Origin: Thermothielavioides terrestris NRRL 8126
Taxonomy: Eukaryota; Ascomycota; Sordariomycetes; Sordariales; Chaetomiaceae
Assembly: GCF_000226115.1 (NCBI RefSeq)
Contig: NC_016458.1
Location: 8,971,501 to 9,035,500, forward strand
Length of the DNA stretch: 64,000 nt
Reading direction: 5' to 3'
Shown here: positions 45,327 through 55,999 of the stretch, piece by piece
Numbering within the stretch: position 1 is the first letter of the stretch
How the letters are laid out: each line of letters begins with the position of its first letter
The notes under the pieces: model-generated
Told to the model about the DNA's origin: nothing
The model's database searches: none
What the model saw: only the letters and a program-made list of their open reading frames with translations
Position numbers and translations under genes: made by a program

Positions 45327-45642
45327 AACCTACCGCTTACAAGTATTTACAAATCGCCGTGAGGGGAGTAGGGTCACCACGACTTTGAGTAACATCAACA
45401 ACGAAGACTTGCAAAGACTCGTAGCAACAACTTCGTAAAACCTCAACCAAATCGAAAAAAAAGAAAACGAAGTTAACCCATACTCTAACCTTGACCCGTA
45501 CCCTAACTATAACCCGAACCCTAACTAGAGGGGGGCTGGTGCCGCCCCCCGCACCCCTGGCGAACTAACCCTTGGCGATAGTGCAAACCCCGTGGCGGTC
45601 TTGGCGGGGTACTGACGTTGTAAAAACATTGCCGACAATTGG

Positions 45643-45672
45643 CCGAAATTAGTCTTGGCGGGACCTCTTTAA
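45643..45672 (-). repeat. Right terminal inverted repeat
   Basis: Perfect reverse complement of the left end, with no mismatch over 30 bases. Confidence 0.9.
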
Positions 45673-46079
45673 GATCCAGCCATCCCATGCATGCGCAAAG
45701 AGCAAGTGCAGCTTAGCTCTCTGAGCCAACCATCATTGCTGCAGAGCCGCACGATGCACTCGTCCGGCACCAGACGCAGCCACGGCGTCAACGTGCTGAG
45801 GCGCGGGCCGTCCACGACATGCTGCAACTGACGCCGACACAGAATGAACATCTGAGTGTAACTCAGGGCTGCGCCTGGGCCTACCCGCCGTGACCAGACG
45901 CCCGGTTTTGCGGCCCGCTCGGAAGGCTGCGGCACAGAAGTCGATGCAATCTCGTGCAGACTCAAGACGACGGCCAGCGGGCGAAACCCGACCCACATCC
46001 CTGTTGGAACCGCTGCGTAGGCTTAGGAAGATGAAGCTATCACGATACAAGTGATGTATACAACTGGGAGCAATTGTAG
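45673..46079 (-). pseudogene. Possible broken gene fragment between MITE and copia LTR
   Basis: About 400 bp of GC-rich sequence, in contrast to the AT-rich block that starts at the next base. Two overlapping minus-strand frames stay open across most of it (45669-45998 and 45733-46050). The first takes its stop codon from the MITE end. Neither shows a domain I can name, although RDCIDFCAAAFRAGRKTG in one of them is protein-like. The fragment may be the remains of a gene cut on one side by the MITE and on the other by the copia element. It could also be plain intergenic sequence. Confidence 0.3.
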
Positions 46080-46209
46080 TGTTGAAGATATTGTATTGTA
46101 GGAGAGAGGCTCTTTAGGAGCCTAGTCTTAGGCGGCAGTTGGGCATCAAGCTAGTGGATCCTAATCTCGGTGAGCTAGCCTAGAGCCCTAGGCCGGGCCG
46201 GTTCTAATA
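46080..46209 (-). repeat. Copia 3' LTR, about 130 bp
   Basis: On the plus strand it runs from TGTTGAAGATATTG to GGTTCTAATA (originally ending ...CTAACA before C-to-T change), so it has TG...CA-type ends. It borders a polypurine tract at 46210-46218 (complement strand). The 5 bases to its left, TGTAG, may be one copy of the target duplication; the other end is lost. Confidence 0.6.
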
Positions 46210-46699
46210 AACCCCCCTAGGTCGAGCCTCCGGCTCTAGCCTGCTAAAACTAGTAATCTATAAAGCTATTCCTAACGCTACGTCCTTCCTAATCTGGCAA
46301 TTCTATAGTGTTGAGGTCCTTCTATTATTACCCTGATCTACTAAGCTTTATATACCTACTTGTCTTAATCCTATATATTATATTATAAATCGAACCCTTT
46401 ATTCGGTTAGAGCCTTCTTCTAGCCCTATATTTCTTCCTTCTATATTGCCTAGTAGGTATAGATCTTAATAAGGGCTTAGATATCTACTAGATTAAGCAT
46501 TTCTATAAACTTTTTATAAGGCTTTAGTTCTAGCGCCTTTGTTAGGCTATTAGCTAATATCTAGTTTAAAGGTATATAATCTATATTAACCCTTTTATTC
46601 TAAGCTTCTTAGTATAGCTAATAGTTATAAATATCGATATATTTTAGCTTTGTCTATAGTATAGGTATCTTAGTGTTGATTAGCTAAATCGTTTATTTA

Positions 46700-48700
46700 T
46701 TATTATATTGGATTAATAGGATTTTATTATTTAGATAGATCTCTAGTACCTCTAATAGGTATTAAAGGAATATACCTTCTTTCGTTGCCTATATAAGTGT
46801 TAACAACTCTACTTCTATAGTCGATATAGTTACTATATCCTATTTACTAGCTTACTAGACGATTAGCCCTTTAAATAAGATAATAGTAAAACCTTATAAG
46901 CTTTTACAATTAATACTGTTGTTAGTGAAGCTAGTATCGTTAGCTACGATTAGGATATCTTCTCCTCCTAGCTAGAGGGCCTAGAACTTCGTTCGATAGA
47001 GGTATTATAATACTCGATTAGCTATATAGTAGTATTCTAGTCCTAAGTTCTAATTGAACTATATAAGCTTAAAGGCTATAAAGGTAATATCTAGGTATAT
47101 ATTAACGGCTATATATAGGATTAAGCCGACCTTCCTTTAATAGAGTCTAATAGAGCTATAGCTAGCAATATTGTTGTATAGGAGTAATTCGCCCTTAGCT
47201 ATTAAAGTCTCTAGCTCTCCTTTTTCCTAGGCCAACCTTATAATTTTCTTAATATACGCTATCTAGCTAAGCTAAATTAGGCGCCTCTTATAGTTGTAAT
47301 AAATCTCTATACCTAGGAACTATAGGAGGTTATCTCCTCCTATAAGTTTATACTTTTCTTATAGCTAGCTAATTACTTTATTAGCTTAATATTAATCCTT
47401 TTTATAATAGGCGAAGACAATATTATTTATATAGAAGAAAATAATAATACCCTTGTTCGTTATAATATAAGGCTCTTATAGTACAACTTAGAACCTTAGG
47501 TTCTTTAGGGTAGCTATTAGCTCTTATTGCTAAAGGAGGGGAGACTTCTATAGGCTATAGAATGTCTTTTTTAGCTTTAGGATAGTTCCTAGCTTATAAT
47601 AGCTATATAGTATCTCTATATAGATATCTTTATCGATCTTTGTATTAGCAAAGGCGTTAACTATATTAAACTACTTTAGTTCTAGGTCGAACCTTGCTAT
47701 AGTAGTAAACACTGTTCTAAAGGATTATACAACGAATATAGCTATATAGTTCTTTTTAGCGAACCTCTTCTTTTACTAATCGCTATATACTATAAGCCTT
47801 GCTTTATACTTAATAAGGTGTCTACTCTTATTAAACTTATAGATATATATCTATATATAATCTAGGATCTATTTACTCTAGACCTCTTTATTATAGTAGT
47901 AAATCTCTTCTTAGGAGCCTATTACTTTATAGCTTCGAAGATAATTGTATTTAGCTTCTAGGAATAGCTAGCCTAGTAGATAATCTTTAAGTTTAAAGTA
48001 TTATCGAAGTATAAGTAAAAGTATCGACTAGTAGATAGATCTAAGCTTACCTTCTTACTATAGGCGATCGACTTCTTCTTAGGAGATCCTTTTAGCACTA
48101 CTATTTTCCTTCTTAATAGCATTGACTACCTTCTTAGCCTTCTTTTTATTCTTTTAGGCGAGTTCCTCTCTCTCTTCCTCTATATAGAGGACCCTCCTTA
48201 AGTACCTACATTTAGTAGCTCTAGGGCCTAACGTTCCTATATTAAAGGCGGCTTCCTATAGTTGGAATACTCTTTTAGAGGCTCTAGGTAAATATAAACC
48301 TAGGAAGGTAGCTACAATTAGGGCGTTTAGTAAAGTAGGTAAAAGAGTTAAATATTAGAACTCTAAGAAAGTGCCTATAGCATTGCCTTTTACTATAATA
48401 GTATTTAACACTTCTTCGATAGTAGCTAGGCTCTCTTCTAGTTCTTTAAAAGTTGTTAAAGGCGTATTAAACGCCTTTGTTATATCCTTTTCCTTAGCTA
48501 TAGGCGTAAGATTATCATTATCCAGCTAATCGGTATTATTAGCGCCTTTAATATTAAACTAGCGCTTTAGCTCTTTAAGGTCTACCTAGGGAATGTCCTA
48601 CGCTATAAGCTTTAGATCGCCTAGGTATACTTACTTCTTATTAAAGATTATATTATATATATATACTACTTAGTTAGTAGCTAGGTTCTAAATATAGTAG
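46700..48700 (-). pseudogene. Copia pol remnant (RT and RNase H)
   Basis: With RIP stops read through, the minus strand gives the RT catalytic segment FFYINNIVFA at 47407-47439, where the expected YVDD is YINN because GAC/GAT codons became AAT (codons at 47422-47433). Upstream lies QSFRTVFTTIARFDLELK, and downstream the RNase H-type segment ISTIEVELL at 46802-46828 (normally STxEAEY). The order RT then RNase H, with integrase expected before RT, identifies Ty1/copia. It is inactive because it has dozens of stop codons and lost catalytic residues. Confidence 0.8.
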
Positions 48701-48797
48701 ATATTTAAGGAATTGTATCCTATAAAGTAGCTAATCTAAGCTCTTAGTCGGAACTACTTAAAGCGCCTTTCTTTCTTCTTAGTAGTATCTATTAAAT

Positions 48798-49279
48798 TGG
48801 GGTGATAGCCTACCTAGATATAGGGACCCAGTTTTTCTGTTTGTTTCAATACGTTGTATTCGTTGCTAGGGGGTTTGGCCCTTTGGTTATATATATTTAA
48901 GTGGGCTAAGCCTATCTTCTTCGTCATTAAGCAAGACATTAAGCAGTTGTCAATATACGTTCGTTGACACTACGTTGGTGGTTTTCCTTTTTCTAAGAGG
49001 GCTATTGAGCCTCTCCTTTCGTTGTACTACCTTTATCTAGACGATAGGTATTCGAGCTATTGAGCTCTAACTATATTCTTATTGTCTTTTGTCTTTCTAC
49101 TATATCCTACTAGCTATACCTAAGCTATATATCTTCCTTTTAGGAGACATTCTTCCTACTATTCGATATATACTATCTTTATCCGTCTAGAGGGATATAG
49201 CATTCCTTTAGGGGCTATCTCGTATACCTAGTCCTAGGTATAGTAGGGTAGGTTAGTATAGAGGTTTTATACTATTTCA
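48798..49279 (+). repeat. Gypsy-family LTR, copy 1 (482 bp)
   Basis: It begins TGGGGTGATAGCC and ends ACTATTTCA, with canonical TG...CA ends. Two further copies in the window are in the opposite orientation. It is the least RIP-altered of the three and the best template for the family consensus. Confidence 0.85.
48887..48900 (+). promoter_or_regulatory. LTR TATA box
   Basis: TTATATATATTTAA about 90 bp into the LTR, in the element's transcription direction. Position and sequence fit a retrotransposon Pol II promoter; it could also have been extended by RIP. Confidence 0.45.
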
Positions 49280-50549
49280 AATAGGGGCTTAATTAGGAAG
49301 GAGCTTAGCTCTATATCTAAATAGGATAATATAGACTACGAAGTCTTCTAAGATCGTAGAACTATACAATGCTATATTAATAGCTATACAACGACGATAT
49401 AGCCGACCTATTAAAGCTCCGATATACTGATATTAGTATCTCTAGGAGGCGTAGAAACCTATTGAGGCGTATACGTTCTAGGGGTCTGTTGAGACCTTGT
49501 CCTAGAAGACCTTCCTTTACCTAGATAGTGTAGGGTATCGAAAAGATATCTTATTATCCCTAATACTTTGAAGACCTATTGAGGCTTCGCTATTATCGAC
49601 GTAGCGGTTATAAAACGCTAACCTAATCGAAAGACGATAGTTCTATCCTCTTAAATAGAGATAAAGGTAGAATTTTTATCGATTATCATTTTCTTCTCTA
49701 GTCTAGCTAAACTAATTACGAAAGTAGTTAAATGTAGTAGCTACTTATAAGCTTCTAAGCTTAGAGCTATACCTTTATAACATTTAGCTCCTTCTAATAA
49801 TATATTTAATACTATTTTATATTAGATATAAGGTTTTAGTATAGACTTTTACTTTTCTTTTTAAAAGCTATACTCTTACCACTATTATATTAGTTGGGTT
49901 TAATATATTAGTTGCTAAGGGTATCTAGGTAATCTACAAGGAACCTATAGTCATCCTTTAAGGCCTCTAGACTATATATTCTAAGGGAACCTAGCTTTTT
50001 AAAAGGTTTTCTTCCTCTAGATAGACATCGAAGGAGCTAATATTCCTATAGAAGTATATATATTAGTCTTTTTATAATCTATTGATATAGTCGTTGCCTT
50101 TCTTAAAGACGATAGCTAAGCGCCTAATAATTAGACTTTAGCGATATATATATACATTGTCTATAGAAGCTCTAAGAATCCTATCGACCTCTATAATACT
50201 ATTAATCTTAATCCCAACTTTCGAGGAAGAGTCCAAGGACGTATCTGTCTTATAGCTTTTCTAAGGTATACTAAGCGAAGAAGATCTAACTAAAGTAGTA
50301 TAAATACCCCTTTCGTCTTTGCTAGATACCTCTACTCTACTTATCTATATAGAGGCACCTATAGTAATACCTTCTAGTCTCTCTGAAGCTGAAGCTCTAA
50401 AGAAGATAACTAAGTACGTTCTTATTACTATGCTTAGTACAACCTTTCTAACCCTAGCAAAGGCTAGCCTTTAGGGCTACTTCTCTAGTTAGAATGCTAT
50501 ATATTAGATTAAGACCTTTAAAGAGATATACAAGGCTTATTAGGTTACT

Positions 50550-51200
50550 GCGACGAAGTGTTGCAAGTCGCAATTAACGTTGTTGCCCTAGATACCGACC
50601 TCCAGGTTAGGTCTCAGGAGCTCGAGGGCTTCGCAATACTTGGAGACCACCCAAGTAAGCAAAACCACAAGTGCTTCCTAGCAGGGCACTCGGGGCACCT
50701 ACGCCCGCATGTGGTTGCCTAAGCCACATAACGCGGTACTGCTTGGGCACGCTGTTGATGAACACTAGCTCCCTTACAAAGGAGTCTTATAGTTCATCGC
50801 ACAGGTTCGAGTCCAGTAGTGGGCACCACTTATTATACGAACAAAGTAGGTTGCTACCCAGCCTCGTCAGCCGAGGTTGTGGAGCACTCAAACCAAGCAG
50901 GAGCTTCGGAGGAGTGCAAAATAGATGTTTTGCAAGAGTGTAGAATATAGGCAAGTGCCTGCCTAAATACAGGAGTGTGGTGGCCTATATATAAGGTGGC
51001 CTATGCACTGTTGCAGGGCCCAGTGCTGTTGTGGGGCCCAGTGGGCCCAGTGGACCCACACTTACGCAGTTGGCTACAGGTGGCCACAGGTGACCCACAA
51101 CTGTGTGTAATATATTTAAATATATCGAGGTAGATATAAATATATATTTGAAGCTCGGTTATCGTTTCGATAGTTGGTTAAACGGTCTTTTTAAGATTAT
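50550..51200. other. RIP-free GC-richer island with Pol III-like internal promoter
   Basis: This 651 bp segment lies between two RIP-saturated elements, but its first 570 bases are GC-richer and full of CA/TG dinucleotides, so it probably arrived later or escaped RIP. It contains an exact tRNA B-box (GGTTCGAGTCC, 50804-50814), an A-box-like TAGCTCCCTTACAAAGG at 50766 and an ending GTGGGCACCA at 50819-50828. No full cloverleaf can be folded because the acceptor strands do not pair. GGGCCCAGTG-type short repeats follow at 51016-51060, then an AT-rich tail. A tRNA-derived SINE is the best guess. Confidence 0.5.
50766..50828 (+). ncRNA. tRNA-related sequence (SINE head or tRNA relic)
   Basis: A-box-like and perfect B-box motifs are 38 bp apart, with a D-arm-like stem (GCTCC/GGAGT) and a T-arm-like stem with four of five pairs. 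An encoded CCA follows. The anticodon arm appears to be missing and the 5' acceptor strand does not match, so this is not a functional tRNA gene. Confidence 0.35.
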
Positions 51201-51692
51201 TGAAATGGTGCAAAACCTCTACACCAACCTACCCTACCATACCTAGGATTAGGCGCGCGAGATAGCTCCTAAAGGAATATAATATACCTCTGGACAGATA
51301 AAGATAGTGTATATCGAGTAGTAGGAAGGATGTCTCCTAAGAGGAAGACATATAGCTTAGGTACGTCTAGTAGGATATAGTAGAAAGATAAAAGACAATA
51401 AGAATATAGTCAGAGCTCAATAGCTCGAATACCTATCGTCTAGACAGAGGTAGGACAACGAAAGGAGAGGCTTAATAGCCTTCCTAGAAGAAAGAGGACT
51501 ACCAATGTAGTGTCAACGAATATATATTGACAACTACTTAATATCTTACTTAATAATAAAGAAGATAGGCTTAGCCTATTTAAATATATATAATTAGAGG
51601 GCTAAACTCCCTAACAACGAATATAATATTCTAAGATAAATAGAAAAGTAGAAAAACTAGGTCCCTCTATATCTAGGTAGTCTATTACCCTA
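51201..51692 (-). repeat. Gypsy-family LTR, copy 2 (3' LTR of the large element, 492 bp)
   Basis: Same LTR as 48798-49279 but inverted: TGAAATGGTGCAAAACC at the left and ...TATTACCCTA at the right. The copy ending at the island keeps CA-containing words such as GTGCAAAACC that the right LTR shows as GTGTAAAACC, so the two LTRs have been mutated unequally. Confidence 0.85.
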
Positions 51693-51759
51693 ATCTACAC
51701 TTCCCTTTCAAGCTTGCTATATACTTCTATAAGTAAGCTTGTACCTTAAAAGCTCTTTT

Positions 51760-53950
51760 AGTAGGCACTTCTTATCGTCGCTACTCCTTAAGCTACTCCC
51801 TATATATAGTTTACTTAGCTCGTAAAGGTCTAGTTGGCTATAATAGCTAATCCCACTGTCTTTTATACTCCTCTACCTCCTTGATATATATATCCTAGCC
51901 CTACTACTATACTAGATACTTATACTTATAAGCAAAGGTATAGTCGTATAGGTTATATAGTAGTAGGCGAAGTAGATATCTAGGTTTTATAGGCTCTTTA
52001 CAAAGGCGCTTACTATAGTGCTATACTAAAGGTAATATCTAGCTAAATAATATAGGTAATCTATATATCTAAAGATACTTCTATACTAGCGTATAAGGCA
52101 TCTTAAGGTAGTTTAACCTCCTTATAAACGTATAGACAAGCGTCTCCTCTTCCTAGAGGTAGAGATCGAATACTATCTTCTTAAGGGCTATCTATACTAG
52201 TACCCTAAGGTCCTTAACTAGGTCGCTACTAAGGAGACGCTCCTAGTCCATCTTGTCTATAGGGGTATCAATAAACTTTCGTATTATAGTCGCTTATAGC
52301 GTAGTAATCTCTATAATCTTAGCTTTAACATCCTACTAAGTTGATATATTGTTAAAATCTTCTATAAGTGCTATTAGTGGACCTAAAGCAGTTTGTTAGT
52401 CCTTTAGTCGAAGGGGTAGAATAATACTAGGTACTAGAAATGTACTCTATAGCTATCGTCTAAGGTCGTCTACAAGGTCTTATAAAGGTGGTACACCGCT
52501 TAGCTATCCGTCTAGTAGGAGTCCTACAACCCTATAGTAATATACTTAGTAGGCTACGTCCTTCTTTAACTAGGGTACAAAGATAATTTAGGCGATAGCA
52601 ATTACTCCTTTCTCGCTTTAGTCAAGGAGCTAGGCTTCTCTAAATGCTACTAAGTATATAGCTAGGATCCTAAGTTCTATATCGCTAAAGTAGTTGTAAA
52701 GATATATAGGTAGGTTATTAAGTCTAGGAACATTAGGCGTAAATATATCGTTGGCCTAGAGGACTTCGATCACCTTATCTTCGTTGTACTCTAAGACTAT
52801 AGGCTATATAGGCTCTTTAGTCGGAGATAGTAGGTCTAAAGGGAGCTTATATATCTTACTATTGTCCTATAGTAGTAAAAGGACTACCTTAGTATAAAGT
52901 AGATAATCTTTAAAGGTACTAAGAGCTAGCTTATAAGTTCCTAACTATAAGTATAATATATACTATTATACAACTATCTCGCTATCTCCCTAGTATAGCT
53001 AAAGCTAGGGTAGCCTAAACTACGTCTATTTGTCTAGAAGGCGGGGCTAGAGTTCTTAAAGAAAGGCCTATATAAACTTAAGGGCGAACTATCTATATTT
53101 CTATTCTAAACTTTGCTAAAGGCAATAGACAATAACCTTCTTATACAACTACGTCTAAGGGAACCTATAGATAGACTAAAAGGCGATCTAGACCTTTGAT
53201 AAAATATCGGTATATATCTCTAAGCTCTTGAATAGGGAGTCGAAGTAGTAGAGCCGACCTCCGACTTAATCGAAGATCGTAACTACCCAATGCCTTCTGT
53301 CAACGAAGCAAAGGAAAACCTAGAAACGGCAATTGTTAGCAATAACCCTTTAGTTAGATCGGTAGAACTCCTTTGGTATAGGACTATAGTCTAAGACCAG
53401 CTATAGGTAGATCTAGAGATAGTCCTTGTAAAGGCGAAAGAAAAACTATATAACATCTAAGATCGTCTTATAATCTAGCTATTCCTTACTAAGTAATATA
53501 CCTTCTATATCGAAGAGCGAAATACTTATATCTATAAAATAGATATTGAAAAACCAATCTATCGAAGACCTTCCCTCTAGCTAGTCTAGGAATAGGTACT
53601 TTATAATCTTAGGGTTCGCATTAAATTAAGGGCTTAGGATCTAGTTAGGTCGTCGATTAATTATATCTTATAGGTACTTCTTTAGAGTCTATAAAAATAG
53701 GAAAAGCTTAGAGCTAGTCTTACCTAGGTAGCCTAGTATCTTTAAGCCTAGCTCTTACTATATAAGGGAGGTGTAATATTATATTTAATCGCTATCGTTA
53801 ATAGGCCTCTATAAACCTTGTAATATATAAAACTTAAGCTCTCTAAGTAGCTACTTCTATCCTAGGTTAGTAGTTATATTAGCCTAGGGCTATATAGGCC
53901 CTATAAAATTAGAAATCCTACAACGGCCTATAGCGATATTCGCAATAATA
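51760..53950 (-). pseudogene. Degenerate gene for a Ulp1/SENP-like (C48) cysteine protease
   Basis: Reading TAG/TAA as Gln or Trp, one minus-strand frame continues for about 700 codons. The catalytic region is clear: HWVVTIFD (53269-53292), with the histidine and its partner Asp in the family's HWxLxxxD setting; then RLYYFDSLF; then a Gln-Gln pair; and finally a KYRWFALKFI segment in place of the expected CG...F motif. There TGT became TAT (53095-53097) and GGA became AGA (53092-53094), both G-to-A changes that RIP causes. Ulp1 proteases cut SUMO-like proteins. The flanking parts are helical and unassigned. The protein is not functional in this copy. Confidence 0.6.
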
Positions 53951-54293
53951 TATAAAAAATTGGTTTATAAGAAAAGTCGCTCTCTAGGTAGAAAGATCTA
54001 GACTAATTAAAACGATTATAAAAAAAAATTAAAGCGCAATAGGCGAGGTAGAAGAAATGGTTAATTGTAAACGAACTAGTAGGAGGATTAAGAAAAAGGG
54101 GTAGGCAAGCCTTCGAAGGTAGGAAGGCTATTTAGCTCTTTCCTAAACTAGGTAAAAGAAAATAAATAAAGCTTATAGCGTCTACTAATTAGCTAGAAAT
54201 AAGTATTCGCCTTCTAAACTCTTAAGGCCTTCCTCTTCTCCTTACTATCTTAGAACTATTTTCTTCCTTTAACCTTCTTACCACTTTATTCTA

Positions 54294-55750
54294 ATGCCCT
54301 CCTCTCTCTAGTTGGATCAGGTTCTTAGCTAGGTCTTCCACTTCCCTTTCGAATTTATATATAGCTCCTATATATAAATTTATAACCTAGAAACTATAAT
54401 GCTAAGCAACTAGTGTACTTACGATACGTTGTAGGAAATTACCGATAAAGCGAATAACTAGAGGCTATTGCTATATAGGATTATAAACTACTAGATCGAT
54501 CTCTTGCTAGTACTAAAAACAACGATCTTTATAGCCTAGAAGTACATCTAGGTAGTCTAAAGTAAGATAAAGGATCTACCAATACTGAAAGATAAACGCT
54601 ATATTAACAAGTATACTATAATCTTAGTCGAATATAAGGCTATCTATAGTATAATTAAGATCTATCGACTAAATATTAGATTACTATATATCTAGTAAGT
54701 CCTACTAAGCAATTAGTAAGATTAGTATAGAATATAGCGATTAGTTTATATCGATAATAAGCTAGTTAATATAATTAAGTAGCACTATAATACCTAGGTC
54801 CTTTATCCAATATTTGTAGAGTATTATAATAGTAGACTACTTAGGCGTTAGATATATTATCTTACTATACGCCTAAACTAAGCATTAACGCTTTTAATCT
54901 AGGTATAGGGTTATAAATAAACGCTATGCTTCCTTTTTATATTCGCCCTCTAAACAAAGGAAGATTGACACTCCTATAGTAATAAGGTGCTTTACTATAG
55001 CTACGAACTATCGTACTAACGTTCGACAACTCCTTTTAGTAAAGACGGAGACGTCTATATAACTTAGCCCTTTAATAGCTACGCTTCTCTTACTCCTCTC
55101 TTTAGCAATAAGTACGCCAACTACATTTAGTTAGAGAAGGAGTACACTTAGACTTATATCTATAGGAATAATTAGAAGTACCTAGCTTAGGACTTAATCT
55201 TATAGGACCATCTTCTATATAATCCAAAGAACAATCCTAGGCTAAAGCTACGTTTAGAAGAGGTAGGCTAAAAGTGGTTTATCCTACTAGAGGTTACTAT
55301 TAGGGAACAAATAGCGTAGTACTAGGCCAACTATAAGAGCTTACGTTACTAAGGGATAGAGAAAATGGACAAGGATAGGTAGAGGGTAGAATATAGTCTA
55401 GGAGCTTAGCCTATAGACAATAGATCGAGAGACTATATATCCTAATTATAGATTTTTCTTAGCCTTGACTTTAGCTCTAAGAAACTTAGTCCTATACAAT
55501 AGAAACTATCTATCTAGAGGGTAGAAGTGAAAACGAAAAGGCAAGAACGACTATAAAGCCTCTAAAAGTAGGGCTACCCCTTAGAAAGAAAACTTAGGTA
55601 CTAGCGAAAAAGAATAAAGGCCTAAGAGATAAAAATAAGTAAACAACAGTGAATAGACGAAGACTAAGTAAGACGTAGCTAATAGAGATATTACTAGTAA
55701 ATAAGAGGCCGATATAACAATAGGTATTAAGAAGAAAACGTAGTAAAACG
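54294..55750 (+). pseudogene. Degenerate accessory gene in opposite orientation, unknown product
   Basis: A single plus-strand frame from an ATG at 54294 runs for about 480 codons when RIP stops (TAG/TAA in place of CAG/CAA/TGG) are read through. It gives protein-like segments such as TYDTLQEITDKANN, FSKDGDVYIT, SNKYANYI and YNPKNNPRLKLRLEEVG, and ends in a Lys/Arg/Gln-rich tail. No family was recognised. It is antisense to gag-pol and divergent from the protease gene, with at most about 350 bp between them. The 3' limit is approximate. Confidence 0.45.
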
Positions 55751-55999
55751 CTAATGAAACTATCGAAGGCGATAACTTCTAGGACCTCCCTCCTTCTTAA
55801 ACTATATATCTTTATATATCTAGAGGGCTAGTATTAAAAACTAGGTAGTTTTCTATATAGGATTTCTACAATAAGCTTTTAACAAGGTCACTCCTTTTTT
55901 ACCCCCTTTACAATAGTATAAGTTTAGCTTGCCTAAAGCGCTATAGTACAACTAGGGGTTTCCTCTTTAAGGACCTCCTCCTCTACTATAGTTGCAACG

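Larger units (their letters stand above)
45297..45672. mobile_element. MITE-like element with 30 bp perfect terminal inverted repeats
   Basis: Bases 45297-45326 (starting TTAAAGAGGTCCCGCC) and 45643-45672 are exact reverse complements over 30 bases. The 376 bp element has no coding capacity, so it would be a non-autonomous DNA transposon. The palindromic TTAA at each end could be a TA or TTAA target duplication, but with palindromic ends this cannot be settled. The interior contains degenerate telomere-like units (CCCTAAC, TAACCC) at 45474-45530 and a GC-rich hairpin at 45531-45565. It has little or no RIP mutation. Confidence 0.85.
46080..48797 (-). mobile_element. Truncated, RIP-mutated Ty1/copia retrotransposon
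   Basis: The element reads on the minus strand. Its 3' LTR is 46080-46209, preceded (in element order) by a purine tract, AGGGGGG on the minus strand. RNase H and reverse transcriptase are recognisable once TAG/TAA codons are read as Gln or Trp. The 5' part (gag, integrase and 5' LTR) is missing: the sequence stops where the Ty3/gypsy LTR begins at 48798. Base composition is extremely TA-rich with few CA/TG dinucleotides, the signature of RIP. Confidence 0.8.
48798..50549 (+). mobile_element. 5' fragment of a Ty3/gypsy element (LTR and gag region)
   Basis: An LTR (48798-49279) is followed by 1.27 kb that matches, in reverse complement, the right end of the large element at 51201-64000. It therefore represents the 5' LTR, leader and gag beginning of the same family, in plus orientation. 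Similarity ends abruptly at 50549 (after GGCTTATTAGGTTACT), where the unmutated 50550-51200 segment starts. It is RIP-mutated, but its LTR is less altered than those of the second copy: for example TGGGGTGATAG here versus TAGGGTAATAG there. Confidence 0.85.

Noticed and set aside
50759..50828. Functional tRNA gene
   Set aside because: The acceptor strands do not pair, the anticodon arm is missing and CCA is encoded, unlike nuclear tRNA genes.
50671..50943. 90-codon plus-strand ORF in the island
   Set aside because: It runs through the tRNA-like motif and short repeats; composition and context fit a SINE better than a gene.
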